In this document: positions 31,816 to 43,254 of the stretch, one piece after another
How the letters are laid out: every line of letters starts with the position of its first letter
Numbering within the stretch: position 1 is the stretch's first letter
Source of the DNA: Aedes albopictus
Lineage: Eukaryota; Arthropoda; Insecta; Diptera; Culicidae
DNA: 64,000 bases
Direction: 5' to 3'
Assembly (NCBI RefSeq): GCF_035046485.1
Contig: NC_085137.1
Location: forward strand, 459,291,004 to 459,355,003
The notes under the pieces: generated by a model
What the model was told of the DNA's origin: nothing
Seen by the model: the letters and a program-made list of their open reading frames with translations, nothing else
Databases searched by the model: none
Made by a program: the position numbers and the translations under genes

Positions 31816-33276
31816 ACCCTCCCCCTGGATATTCGATCTTGACGCGATGGGAGGGCTTAACCCATTAGCACTTTAGCGCCAGTTTATTCACCATCGCTTG
31901 GACTTTGAGCTAGATATATCTGGTTTACGAGTTAGCGCAAGTGAAGGAATCGGCCGTAAGTGCTAATGGGAACCAAAGGAGTATCCGTTGTGCATTTATC
32001 ACAAGTTATAATTCAGCTTGCATAGACCTACTCTTTGCATTCTTTGAATTTTTGAAATTTAACAATAATTGTTAAATTTTATGTAACGCAAGAGTGGGTA
32101 GGGGAGGTCTCTGCGTTACACTCTTCATTCATCACTTGAATTCGAAAGTACCGAGGACAGGGGACGCTAGGATAAGTTGACTTACAGCCTTACAGATTAG
32201 GTTATGTGAACAATTAAATACATTACCATTAGAAAATTATGGACTGATTAGGTATAGACTAAACTGTTGATTTTAGAAATGAGTTTATATTTGTATTTCT
32301 TATTTTTATAGGTTTTGTAGGGATGAATATATAAAACTAGACAAACAATCTTTATCATTTTAATTTTTGACACAAAGATCAGCTGACTGAACTTTTTTGT
32401 TTTTATATCCTAGACGGTATTATAACACTGATCAAAAAGAAAGCAGGAATTCAGTTACATGTTTCTTTAGGACTTAGGACGGTTGACAATGTAAAGGGTT
32501 ATGGTGGATATAAGAATACTTTGGACTGAGATGATCACAAATATGCAGAAGACGACTAGCGAAATCAAGAACACAATTTGACACATTATAGACTATATTT
32601 TGACATATAGGGTTTGACTGATTTGCAACATCGAATGGAAGCTCAAAAAGTGTTATCTAACACTAATATGAAAGTTATTTGGGGATGATGCTGGTGCTGT
32701 CAATGACCAACATCGGTTATTGACACTATTGGTAATCAGCTTGAAATAATTTTCAGAATATATTATAAAATAACTTAGGATATTATTTGATTGTTGTTTG
32801 GAGAAGCTGTCAGAAAAACTAGTTGCCCATATCGGCAAAAACGCTAGCTCTGGTAGGTAGCTGTCTCCGAATAATTTTCAGAAATATCAAATCATTAAAA
32901 ATTAGCTATGACATATATTTTTTTGCTCTACTTTGAAGCGTTAACATAGACAGCCTTTTTACTCTCTGAATGTTGTCCAGTGACCACGGAGATTTTCGAT
33001 TATTGAATTATTGTTCAATTATCAATTCATCTTTGGAGCTTCCATTCGGGCAAAACACTAGTGCGATGGGAATAGTTAAAACAGAGCATTTTTTAAAAAC
33101 TACTACGACCCAATACTAATTACTACACACTTTGCTCAAGTTGACGACATCGTCTAGTCCATCGTGAGTATTGGTCGTAGTAGGGGGAAAGTTGGGAAAG
33201 GGTCCAGGCTTTGCTATCAGCTGTCCTGCAGCTCCACCTGGTCACTCTTCAAAAAAAAAAAAAAAAAAAAAAAAAA
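31816..33276 (+). mobile_element. Poly(A)-tailed retro-insertion, 19-20 bp target duplication
   Basis: The 20-bp word AGTTGCTCTAGATAGGATTT at 31796-31815 recurs at 33276-33295 (19 bp certain, plus one A shared with the tail). The right copy directly follows a run of 26 A's (33251-33276). A long target duplication and a 3' poly(A) tract are the marks of target-primed reverse transcription. The 1.46-kb insert has no ORF above 61 codons, so it is either a LINE 3' untranslated fragment or a retrocopy of a polyadenylated RNA. It interrupts a 24-bp array: array-type sequence resumes straight after the right duplication. A small hairpin (AACCCATTAGCACTTT / AAGTGCTAATGGG) at 31858-31965 lies near its 5' end. 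Confidence 0.82.
33251..33276 (+). repeat. Poly(A) tract, 26 A
   Basis: Uninterrupted run of 26 A's forming the 3' end of the retro-insertion. An uninterrupted tract of this length suggests the insertion is young. Confidence 0.95.
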
Positions 33277-33295
33277 GTTGCTCTAGATAGGATTT

Positions 33296-34420
33296 CTCCA
33301 GGAATTTTTCATAGGATTCCTCCAGAGATGCCCACTGAGAATTTTCCAGGGATTTCTTCGACAATTCTTAGGGAGTAATCCCAAGGAAAATCCTCCATGG
33401 ATTATTTGAGATTAATTCCTTCAGTGTTTTTCCCAAAAATTACTTATGTAATTCCTACAGAAATTCTTATCGGGATTCTTCTTGTTATACTTGCCCGGAT
33501 TCCTCCAGGAATGCCTGCTTAAAATGCTCCAGGAATTTTTTCCGGTATCCCTAGGTATCACTGTTTATGAGATTTCTCCAGAAATTCGTCCTAAAATTCT
33601 TCCAGAAATTCCTATAATTTCTCTAGGGGTATCTCCTAAGATAGCTGATGGGATTCCTCTAGAGTCTAGAGATTCTTCCAAGGAATTCTCCCAGAAATTC
33701 CTCCAGTGATTCCTCCGTAAATATTTGATAGAATTTATCTAGGAATTTCTTTTAAGATCCCACCAGAAATTTCTGCTGGAATCCTTCCAGGAATTCCTGA
33801 TAGCGTTCCTCCGGAAATTTATGATTGGATTCCTAGAGCAATTCCTGCTCGGATCCCTCCATTTTTTTCCTTGGGATTCCTCGAAAGATTTCTCCTGCAA
33901 TTTTTCCAGGGATTTCTTCAAAGATTGTGTGTGGAATTTCTCCTGTTTCTTTTTCGTTGATTCCACTTGTGATATCTCTAGAAGTTTTTTATAAGACTCC
34001 TCCTTGGATTCCCGCAGATATTCCTCATGTTACTCTTCCAGGAATTCCTCCGGATATTCAGGAGTTTTTTCCAGGAATTTTCTTCATGTTCGTCCGGGAA
34101 AATCTAATAGGATTACTCCCGGAATTTTCCTGGTGGTTCATGCGGGTCCTTTCCAGGGTATTGTGATGAAATTCCTCCAGGAATTCCTGCAGTTTTTTAT
34201 TCAGAAATTTTATATGGGATTCATTTCAAGAATTCATCTAAAGATACTTTTGGGAGGTTTTCTTGGGATTTGTTCGGGTTTCGTCCAGTGATTCCTCAAG
34301 ATATCGCCTAAAACACAATCAGGAGTTCGTGATGGAGTTCCTCATGAAATACCTTCTGTCATTTATCCTGGAATTCTTTAAGGAGTTCCTCCAGAGATTT
34401 TTTCCAGAAAAAAGGGGTTT
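33296..34420. repeat. Degenerate ~24-bp array, TTCCTCCAGGAATT type
   Basis: Same family and sense as 2166-3027. The ORFs that cross it (for example 33482-33709 plus and 33739-33966 minus) show the 8-residue periodicity of the array (I-P-P-E / L-P-E-I-P words) and are not genes. It ends in a short AT-rich stretch before the RTE relic at 34670. Confidence 0.75.
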
Positions 34421-34673
34421 GCCACATGCATTTAACGATAAATAAAAAAAAATCATTTGATTTCTGCGATTATTCCACCAGAGGCGATGTTGAATGATAC
34501 AAACGAAGATAGTAGTGTAAAGTTTTTTTTTGCGCGGTTCTACCAATAGGTGGCAGCATATCATGAAAAAGACAAGGGCAAAATTTGTAATTTTCAAGAG
34601 ATACATCTGTTTGTCTGTGCTTCTACGATTCCTCCATAAATTCCTACTGGGTTTTTTTATTTGCTAGGATTTC

Positions 34674-35210
34674 ATGCCGCGAGCCGGAATATGCAGGAAT
34701 AAAGAAGTAGGCCTCTTGACAGACGGACGTGAGGTGATCGAAAGGTGGAAGCAGCACTTCGATCAGCACCTGAATGGCGAGGGTGACGTAGGCACGGGAG
34801 GTCACGGCAACGGAGGAAACGACGGCGTCAGTGCAGCGGAGGACGGAAATGAGCCAACTCCAACACTGAGGAAAGTTAAGGATGTCATTCACCAGCTCAA
34901 AACCAACAAAGCAGCTGGTAAGGATGGTATCGCAGCTGAACTTATCAAGATGGGCCCAGAAAATTTGACCACCTGTCTGCACCGGTTAGTAGTCAGGATC
35001 TGGAAAATCGAACAGCTATCAAAAAAGTGGAAGGAAGGAGTAAAGGCGACCATTGGGAATGTGAAAATTTCAGTGCGATCACCGTTTTGAATGCTGCCTA
35101 CAAAGTGCTATCCCAGATCATCTTCCGTCGTCTGTCACCTAAAACGAATGAGTTCGTTTAGGCGTTTAGGGGAAAGATGACGGAAGTTAACTGGAAGCTA
35201 GCTGGAAGCT
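34674..35210 (+). pseudogene. RTE-type RT, N-terminal part
   Basis: The open frame 34674-35090 runs from a CRNKEVGLLTDGREVIERWK linker through VKDVIHQLKTNKAAGKDGIA and IRIWK-like VRIWKIEQLSKKWKEGV. It then frameshifts into NAAYKVLSQIIFRRLSPK. The family's next block (QCGFR..DQ, then the FIDFKAAYD palm motif) is missing: at 35155 the sequence jumps to unrelated words before the MITE. The polymerase therefore lacks its first catalytic aspartate. Confidence 0.8.
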
Positions 35211-35211
35211 A

Positions 35212-35870
35212 CACACTTAGAATAAATTACAGTATTCGGTGAAAAAATCACCGAAACTGGTCTGTAAACAAGCAAACTACAGTATTACGGCGAAATCGAT
35301 GAAATTGCAGGAGAAAATCGGTGAAATCTAAGAAATCACCGAAGAACCGGTGAAATCAGACAAATTTACAGGAGACCTGTGAATATTTTACCGAACAGAT
35401 CGGTGATGGGACTATTTTACCGTACTACTGTAAAATGCGTTTGACAGCCACGCCGGCAGCTTCGAGCATCAGTTCTATTAGAATTTGCGCATCATCTCCA
35501 AGCAAGACTCTCTTGTACAGTGGCAGCAAGTGTTGTTCCTGATCAGAAGGTTATATATTCAATCCCATCATCGACGTTTTTATGAAAATATTGTTTTTTT
35601 CGCTCGCATAAAATCGCCGTAAATTTGTAAAATTTACCGTACGTTCAGTGATATTGAGAATTCATTTGTAAACAAACATACCGAACGTTCTGCGATTTTT
35701 ACGGTAAATTTGTAAAAAGTACCGAACGTTCCGGTAATTTTGACAGATGCATTTTCCTGAGATTCGCAGTACGTTCGGTGGTTTGGAAAATCACCGAACT
35801 TTTTACCGTACGTTCAGCTGTTGAGATTACGGTAAAATTTTACCGTAATCCGTCATTTTTTATAAGTGTG
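35212..35870. mobile_element. 659-bp CACACTTA-type MITE in the RTE relic
   Basis: Ends CACACTTAGAATAAA and, inverted, CACACTTATAAAAAA, with TA at 35210-35211 and 35871-35872. The interior is full of TTACCGAAC/GTTCGGTAA words in both orientations. The flanking RTE words AGCTAGCTGGAA occur on both sides of it. A reversed broken copy of its right half is at 4200-4345. The insert around 35460-35580 is AT/GC-mixed without inverted symmetry. Confidence 0.88.
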
Positions 35871-35872
35871 TA

Positions 35873-36902
35873 GTTGGAAGCTAGCTGGAAAATCATGGAC
35901 GAAAACGGCTTTCCTGGGAAGCTGACTAGACTGATTAAAACAACGATTATCGGTGTGCAGAAGTGCGTAGTAGTTTCGGGTGAACTATCCAGTTCATTCG
36001 AATCTCGCCGGGGACTGCGACAAGGTGACGGACTCTCATGCCTACTCTTCAACATCGCTCTGGAAGGTGTAATGAGATGAGCCGGGCTCGGGCGTAACAG
36101 CCGGGGTACGATTTTCACAAAATCCGGTCAATTTGGGTGCTTTGCCGACGATATGGATATTATAGCCAGAACATATGGAACAGTAGCAGAACTGTACACC
36201 TGCCTGAAACGCGAAGCAGCAAAGGTCGGACTGGTGATGAATGCCTCAAAAACAAAGTACATATTGGTAGGGGGAACCGAACACGACCTGTGGGATACCT
36301 TCGAGGTGGTGGAGGAATTCGTCTACCTTGGATCCTTACTGACGGCTGACAACAGCGTGAGTCGTAAAATTTGAAGGCGCATCATCAGCGGAAGTCGGGC
36401 TTACTACGGGCTCCAGAAGAAGCTGCGGTCTAAAAAGATTTACCCACTCACCAAATGCACCATGTACAAAACGCTAATAAGACCGGTGGTTCTGTACAGA
36501 CACGAGACATGGGCCATGCCCGAGGAGGACCTGCAAGCACTCAGGGTTTTCGAGCGACGAGTGCTAAGGACGATCTTCGGCGGTGTGCAGGAGAACGGTG
36601 TGTGGCGAAGAAGGATGAACCACGAGCTCGCTGCACTTTACGGCGAACCCAGCATCCAGAAGGTGGCCAAAGCCGGAAGGATACGGTGGGCAGGGCATGT
36701 TGCAAGAATGCCGGATAACAACCCTGCAAAGCTGGTGTTTGCTACTGATCCGGTTGGCACAAGAAGGCGTGGAGTGCAGAGAGCACCATGGGCGGATCAG
36801 GTTGAGCGTGACTTGACGAGCATTGGGCGTGACCGAGGATGGAGTGCGGCAATCACACACCGATTATTGTGGCGTACTATTCTTGGTTATGTCTTGTCTT
36901 AA
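35873..36902 (+). pseudogene. RTE-type RT, C-terminal part
   Basis: Continues with WKIMDENGFPGKLTRLIKTT, SRRGLRQGDGLSCLLFNIAL, a stop near 36078, then FADDMDIIAR with an intact FADD active site. KVGLVMNASKTKYILVGG and EEFVYLGSLLTADNS follow, then a stop near 36373 and a last open stretch 36462-36902 (LIRPVVLYRHETW, LRTIFGGVQENGVWRRRMNH, AGRIRWAGHVARMPDNNPAK). Apart from two stops and frame changes the C-terminal half is well preserved. It ends at the usual position for the family without an RNase H. Confidence 0.85.
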
Positions 36903-36905
36903 ATG

Positions 36906-38235
36906 TGATGTTGAGCAAATGATTTGATAAAACCTGGAAAGAAGCTGAAAAATCAGAGAATTTTATTTTCATAAACAAGTAGACACCCTGTCTTTACCGC
37001 TCAACCCCAGCTTGAAACTAACTTTCCTAATACTTTTGCTTAATAATACCAACTGCAATATGTATGCGATTACATTCAACTCATTCGCAGCATTTTCTGC
37101 CGACACATCGAGCGTGGCGTCAATTTGTCGGGCACATTTGTTGCGTTCTTTGTTGTAAAATTACAGCACTCTTCAGCGTCAGACAGGAAGATAGTCCACA
37201 TTGACTGACTCTGTTCCCCAACATAAGAGCTCCATCGCTCCATCCTACTACAACCAGCAGTGGCTCGATGTTGAACTATTACAAGGAAAGTCACTCTTGT
37301 AAGTCCTATCTGTACTCTGTAGTAATGCTGGAGCTGCTGCAACACATTAGACCAGTAGACAGTACTTAGTGGATGGCAAGAGAAAGAAAAGTACTCTGGC
37401 TGGCGCTTGCTGGCTGAAAGTATTTCATTTTAGCTTCAATGCAATATACTCTTTATGGTACAGTGGGAAGTCGACGTTCAGAATCAGCGCCGAGTGGCGC
37501 CTCTTTCTGAGAGGAAGCGCATTTCCGCCTCCCTAGTGCTTGCGTTACTTGTAAATAGATACTTACATATAATCCGTTTGATGTTTCTGGGAAGGAGTCT
37601 GAATTCAAAATTCATGCTTCGTTACTTAAACCTAATAAACTAAACAGTCGCGACAAGAGCTATATTTGACTTAACAAACTTCCCACAATCTACTAACTCG
37701 ATTCGAATATAAAATGTTAATTGATTTAATCATCTCCATAAGTTTACGCAATTTCGGCAATTGATTTTCTTTGCCTCATTAGCGAAGGCTGATTCAACTT
37801 TGAAAGAAGGACATTTTAAAATAGAGTGCTGATCACCGAGTCCGGATGTGGGTGGATACGTGAGCCTACCCAGGAACACTTGACGCCTCGGCCCACGCCG
37901 CCGCCGGCCGGTTCGCCGGTATCACCGAATAAATTGACCGACCGACGATGATGGTGACAAAAGTTTGCCAATCTTCTTCCATCACGTACGCAGCCCACGC
38001 GAACCGATATTTAACAGGGCGGCCGGTTGGTTGGTGGTAGGGATTTCCTTCGGATGATGGTTATCGGATTTAGCAGTCAGTCAGTCTGTTTTGTACGAAT
38101 AACCTTTTCTAGACATCCTAACCTTCGAAAAGCCTGTGGAATGTTCCCGAAGTCATCTAGCGAGTGACAATCACGTCTAGTCTGGCGCTGTTGTCATTCC
38201 CGATCAGAGTCAGATATTTAAATATTATCAAATTG
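36906..38235. other. Unique-looking DNA, no supported gene
   Basis: About 1.3 kb with no repeat recognised. 37830-38110 is GC-rich (GCCGCCGCCGGCCGG), has a TATTTAA word at about 38009 and CAGTCAGTCAGTC at about 38070-38085. That arrangement resembles a TATA plus initiator but has long spacing. ORFs of 60-89 codons carry no recognisable domain. Confidence 0.35.
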
Positions 38236-38932
38236 GATCCGGCCATTTGGCCGAACGCCATCTGGCCGAAAGGGTCAATTGGCCGGATAGGGCACGTTCG
38301 GTGTAGTACTATATTGGTAGTAATGAGCAAAATTTTTGTATGGTGAGAAGGTAAATTCTCCGTTTCTGCAATGAAGTGGATATTATGTTTCCTTGCTTAA
38401 AGTGATGCTGTTTGAGCAACAATTTGGGTAACTGTGTTGTTTAAGTTGCAAGAAACTGCTCAAACTGCATCAAATTTAACAATGAATCATAATACCCGCG
38501 CATTTTGCACCATTTCATTGCAAAAACGAAGAGTTTACCTTCTCACCATACACAGATTCAGCTCATTACTACAAATCTAGTACTTCACCGATCATGTCCT
38601 ATTATGACGTAAAGAATTTAAAGGCGTGGACAATTTCTGGATAGTATTCTAGTTGCCATTATGATCATCAGAAATATTTCTTCTTTTAATAATAGGCTAT
38701 TCTTTCTAGTTTTACCATTAAAATATAGGCTGGCGTTGAAACTGCGAATATTTTTGTCAAAAATTTTTCCTTTTTTGAAACGTTCTTTCGAGTTATACTG
38801 ATATTTAAGTTCATCATTCTTTTTTGGCGAAACGACATTCGGTCAAACGGCGTACGGCCAAATGACCCTTTCAGCCAAATGGCGTTCGCCCACATTGCAT
38901 TCGGCCAAACTACCCGGAACCCAGACAAAGTT
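38236..38932 (-). mobile_element. TTCGGCCAAA-type foldback element with nested insertion
   Basis: The left arm has units like GGCCATTTGGCCGAACGCCA and the right arm CATTCGGCCAAACTACCCGG; both are tandem ~16-bp units arranged as inverted repeats. The interior 38650-38800 carries AATAGGCTATTCTTTCTAG, the inverse of the family interior at 23600 and 47600. A second foldback (38300-38589) sits within its left part, so it was inserted first. Confidence 0.8.
38300..38589. mobile_element. Foldback MITE nested in the element above
   Basis: About 29-bp near-perfect ends, GGTGTAGTACTATATTGGTA on the left and the inverse GGTGAAGTACTAGATTTGTA on the right. Inner arms GTATGGTGAGAAGGTAAA / TTTACCTTCTCACCATAC extend the hairpin. 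No clear target duplication. Non-coding. Confidence 0.8.
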
Positions 38933-39009
38933 ATACCAAACTAGCTGTCCCCGGCAAACTTTGTCTTTTCTACTGCATTTGTTTGACGTTCCAGATCCAA
39001 GTCTCCGTT

Positions 39010-39204
39010 CAAAATGCTTGAACAAACACAAGATAAGAAATATTCTTCTACACTCTACATCCCACGTCTATGCGAAAAGCTATCGAAAATGCTAGACAAA
39101 CAAGACATTAAATTAGCCTATCAACCACGTAATAAAAAACAGACAATATTTAGTAAACTTAAGGACCCAATCACGAAAGGAAAGACAAATGTTCGCATGT
39201 TTTT
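39010..39204 (+). pseudogene. Penelope-like element, linker before GIY-YIG
   Basis: The frame reads YIPRLCEKLSKMLDKQDIKL, then AYQPRNK and LKDPITKGKTN. The pattern (Y-x-P-x-L-x-E-K-L...I-K-L-A...K-D-P-x-x-x-x-x-K-T-N) matches the region that joins the reverse transcriptase to the GIY-YIG endonuclease in Penelope-like retroelements, where K(S/T)NVVY follows. Here the next residues are lost at 39205, where the ~4-kb insertion begins, and the element resumes near 43255. The RT is absent upstream. Confidence 0.7.
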
Positions 39205-39365
39205 GTTCCGATTAATCGATTTTTGAATCGATGTTGAAGCCCCACTTTTTTCTCAAAATGCACTATAGAATTTAACCACTAAAAATGTACATAAAATCGG
39301 GGTAAAATGTACATAAAATCGAGGGTCCATATAATATAGGGTCCACTAAATCGAGGCATACCTCT

Positions 39366-42300
39366 CTATCAGGTTTCTTGGTCAATCTCTCCCAGGAGTC
39401 CAATTGGGTCTTTCTCAGGGTTCTAAAGGAATCCTCCTTATGGTCTAGACTCTAGAGAGTCCCTTGCAGGGTTCTAGCGCATCCTTCTCAAGATTCTAGG
39501 TCAGTCCATCTCTGGATTCCTCTCAGGATTCTAGAAGAATTTCTTTTAATAATGTGGAGCAGGGGTTCTCAAACTTTTTCAGCCTGCGACTCACTTTTGA
39601 TTTTCAATGAATTTGGCGACCCACAAAGCACGAAAATTTGTAAAATAAGTCATTTTTGCAAATTTGGACTGCCTTTTTAAATAAATAAATTTTATCACTT
39701 TCATAGGTTGTGATAAACTTACGTTACGTAGCCCTCAAACTAAAAAAAAAAACTTTTTTCATAGTGCTCTTTCAGTTTTTTTTTTGAAAAGTCTAAGAAA
39801 GGTTATGGTACCCAAGTTTGCAGCATCAGTTGATTCTTAGTCTTAAAATTTGAGATAAGATTCCAAGTTTCTAATATTCTAATATTTTTATGCTTCTGTA
39901 GAATTTCAGTCTACTTTAAAATTTAATATCGGTTGAAAATGCTATAGATATTCACAGCGAGTGGGTGAACATCAAGTAATTTTAAGAATTATAGTACTGC
40001 TGGATTGTCAGATGAGTTCTCTTGAAATTTTTAATGATGCCCTTCATGCACACTTATTTTATTTCCATTTTTATTGAAATCACTTTTCAGTTGTTCCGTT
40101 TAAGTTCAGATTATCGAAATCCATCTGAATTTTATAGAAATTTAGATTTACTGAAGTTCGGTCGAAGTTTGAAATTTTTTTTGCTGATTTTTTATGTTTC
40201 TATTTTTTTGGATTTCAACTGCTGAAACTGGCGTGTAAGTCTAACAGAAAATGCTAACTGTAAGCAACAACTTGAACTCATTTTTTTCCAGAACACAAGT
40301 AAAATCTAAAATTTTAACCAAACTTCCTATTGAAAACTCATAGTTTTTGAATCAAATTCAGAACGAAGACAGTAGTTTCAATATTCAATATACTCCAGAC
40401 AAAACTTATAATACAAAATTATGAATAAAATTTAGGAGAAGCCGAAATTCTAGAAATAGCTCTTCTGGAAATGGATTCTCAAAGTGAAATTTAGAAAATG
40501 GCTGGCAATAACAATAGCAATAATTCGACATAAGTTAATAAAGACTTCGCGACCCTCCAAAAATCAGCCCGCTACCAACTAGTGGGTCGCGACCCATAGT
40601 TTGAGAAACGCTGATGTGGAGAATCCCTCTCAGGGTTCTTGGGCAATCTCTTTCAGGATTCTAACGGGATGTCTTTCAATACAATACTGCAGGAGAATGC
40701 CTCTCAAGATTCTGGAAGAATCCGCCAGGGTGTTCTGGGGATATCCGTTTAAGCATTCTGGGAGAATCCCGAGGAAAAACTTCTCTCAGGTTTCTGAAGC
40801 AATCCAGGATTGCTGCAAATGCAGGATTCAAGGAGAATTTATCTCGGGAATCTGAGGAAATCCCTAAAGATTCTGGAAGAATTTCTATTAAAGATTCTGA
40901 GAGAATCCATCTTAGAAAACTAGTGTAATCTCTCCCAGGATTCTAGGGAAATCTTTAATAGAATTCGGGGAGAATTCCTATTGTAAAAGACTTTCTCTCT
41001 TTTCCAGAATAAGGTTTCTCAGGATGCTGGTGTGATAATTTTCAACATTTTGAAGTAATCTCACATAATTTTAAAGGATTCTTCACAGTTATGGAAGAGT
41101 CCCTTTAAAAATTCTGAAGGAATATTTCTCAGCAGTATTATATGAGAATACCTATCAGAGTTCCTGGGAATCTCTGGATTCTGAGGGAACTTATTTCTGG
41201 ATTATGGGGTTTCTCTACCAAAACTACCTATTAAGGGTGAAATTCCTTTCAGGATTCTGAGAAATTTCTGGATGATCTGGGTTTATTCCCCTAAGGATTC
41301 TGGAAGACCCTCACTTAGGATCCCACTCAGAATTCTGAGAAAATCTTTCTCAGCATTCTCAGGAACTCCTCTCAGACTTCTTGGAGAATCATACTCAGCA
41401 TTCTCAGAGTTGTGGCGAAATTCCTCTCAGAATTCTGGGGGAGTATTTCTTAGGATTCTGGAGGAATTCTTAACCGAATTCTAGTGATATCCTGCTCAGG
41501 ACTCTGCGTTAGATCCTTTTAAGATTCTGGGGGAATATCACTAAGTAATCTGCGGGTACTCTTCCCAAGATTTCTGGGGTAATCCCCGTCAGGATTCTGG
41601 GGAAATTTTTCTCAAGATTCTGGGGAATTCCTTGGAATTCTATGGCTATATTTTTCATGATTAATTGAAGAATCTCTCACGAGATTCTGGGCAGAATTAT
41701 CAAGAGAAATTTGCATTTTGGAGAATCCCTCGCATAGATTTTGTGATTCCTGTTAGGGTTCGGACGAAACCCTTTTAGCATTCTACGAGAATCCCAGTAG
41801 AATTCTGTTTTCTGTATTATGGAGCAGTTGCTCCCAGAAACCCCTTTTAAGGATTCTGGGAGAGTCACTCTTAGTAATCAGGAAGAATCCCTGACAAGAT
41901 TATGGAAAGATTCTTTCGAGATTCTGGTGTAATAATTTAAAGTATTCTAGAGGAATCACTCTCAGAGTTCTGGGACAATCCCTTCCAGGAATTTAGGGGA
42001 GCCCTTTCAAAGATTCTGGGGGAATGTCTTTCAGGAATCTGCGGTAAGTGTTCTGTTTTATGTGGGTATACCTCTCAGAATTGCAGAGAATACTTCACAA
42101 GATACTGGGGAAGACCATTATAGAAGTTTTCGTAATCCCTTCCAGGAAAAATCCTTATCAGATTTTCGGATAAATTCTTCCTAAGTTTCTAGATATATTT
42201 CTCTTAAGAATCTGGAAGATCCCTTCATATGATCCCTCTCAGGATTCTGGGGGAATCACTCGTTGAGTTCTGGGGAATACTTTTCGGGATTCTGGCAAAA

Positions 42301-43045
42301 TTATTCTCAGCAATTTAAAGGATTCTAACCAGGATTTTTAGGGAACTCTGGGAGAATAAAAAGGATTCTGGAGGAATTCTTCTCAGGATTCTGAGAGAAT
42401 CCTATCTCCTAGAATTCTGTGCGAATATATCTCAGGTTTCTTTGGCAATCCTGCCCAGTATTTTGAGAGAACCTTTCTCACGAAACTGGAGTAACCCATC
42501 TTAGAATTCTAAGCTCCCCTTTTCAGTATTCTGGGTAATTCCTTTTAAGTTTCTTGGGAAATTAGTCTTAGAAATCCGAAAATCTTTTTTGTGAGAATTA
42601 TTCACAGTATTCTAGATGAATTTATCTCAAGAATGTGGAAGAACCGCTTTTGGAATTCATCTTAGGATTCTGGAACATTTTGGGAGAATCCCAAGGGGAA
42701 GCTTCTCTTAGGATTCTGAGACAATCTATCACATGATACTGGGAGAATTCCTCTCGGGACTCTGAGACAATCCGTCTGATAGATATGGAATAATCTTTCA
42801 CAGAAATCTAGGAAGAATTCAGAGAGAATTTCTACCAAAATTCCGGAAGAGTCTTGCTTTTTTTAGATTATGTCACTTAGGATTCGGTTGTAATCATTTT
42901 TGGCATTCTGAAGAAATCTCTCTCATAATTCTAGAGGAACTCCTTTCAGAATTCTAGAGAAGTATATTTAAAAATTCTGACTCTCAGAAGTCAGAACTAT
43001 ATGGGAATACTTTTCAGAGTTCTGGGGAATATCAGGATCTCAGGA
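39366..43045. repeat. Degenerate ~24-bp array, CTCAGGATTCTGGGGGAATC type
   Basis: Units read roughly TCTCAGGATTCTGGGGGAAT with spacing close to 24 bp over about 2.6 kb net of the hAT insertion. That makes it the longest and most regular array in the window. The consensus differs from the CCAGGAATTCC and TTTCAGG types but has the same period. Orientation is uniform. No gene credited. Confidence 0.8.
39560..40613. mobile_element. 1.05-kb non-autonomous hAT element in the array
   Basis: Starts CAGGGGTTCTCAAACTTTTT and ends ATAGTTTGAGAAACGCTG, near-perfect hAT-type ends. A perfect 8-bp duplication ATGTGGAG flanks it (39552-39559, 40614-40621). Subterminal CTGCGACTC / GGGTCGCGACCC motifs repeat. 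Array units resume in phase after it, so it inserted into an existing array. No transposase frame in the AT-rich interior. Confidence 0.92.
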
Positions 43046-43254
43046 TTTTTCTTTCGATTCAAAAATATTAAGTTTCATTTTTTTTCAGAATTTATTTAGA
43101 CAAGTATAACATACCATGAACTTGAACTACATGCAGCAAACGAATCATTTTATAGTTTTGCAATATTTTATAATATCGAATCGATATGAAAACATCGATT
43201 CAAAGCATTCGATTAAATCGGTGAATCGATTCTGTTGATCCGATTTGAATCGAT

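Larger units (their letters stand above)
34670..36905 (+). mobile_element. RTE-type LINE relic carrying a MITE
   Basis: A 5'-truncated copy: the endonuclease is absent and the sequence starts in the linker ahead of the RT. The RT is split by the MITE at 35212-35870 and also has a deletion of the palm region just left of it. The style (DGREVIERWKQHFD, NKAAGKDGI, LRQGDGLSC, FADDMDII, GVWRRRMNHEL, ending without RNase H) matches RTE-type elements such as Aedes JAM1. Assignment to RTE is from memory of motif style, not a tree. Confidence 0.8.
39205..43225. mobile_element. ~4-kb array-filled insertion bounded by inverted repeats
   Basis: The left edge reads CGATTAATCGATTTTTGAAT then CGATGTT. The right edge, inverted, reads CCGATTTAATCGAATGCTTT then GAATCGATGTT. 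These are imperfect ~30-bp inverted repeats lying at the two break points of the Penelope relic. Between them are AT-rich shoulders (39235-39365 and 43046-43190) and 3.6 kb of 24-bp array. No transposase is visible. Either this is a single mobile unit that carries an array, or an array expanded around an inserted MITE. Confidence 0.5.

Noticed and set aside
33482..34445. Several plus- and minus-strand ORFs of 60-95 codons
   Set aside because: They follow the 24-bp array period, give repetitive Ile/Pro/Phe peptides in all frames and carry no domain.
39366..43045. Regular repeats that might be read as a CRISPR-like array
   Set aside because: Units are highly diverged, contiguous, with no conserved repeat/unique spacer alternation and no cas genes; the surroundings are eukaryotic transposons.
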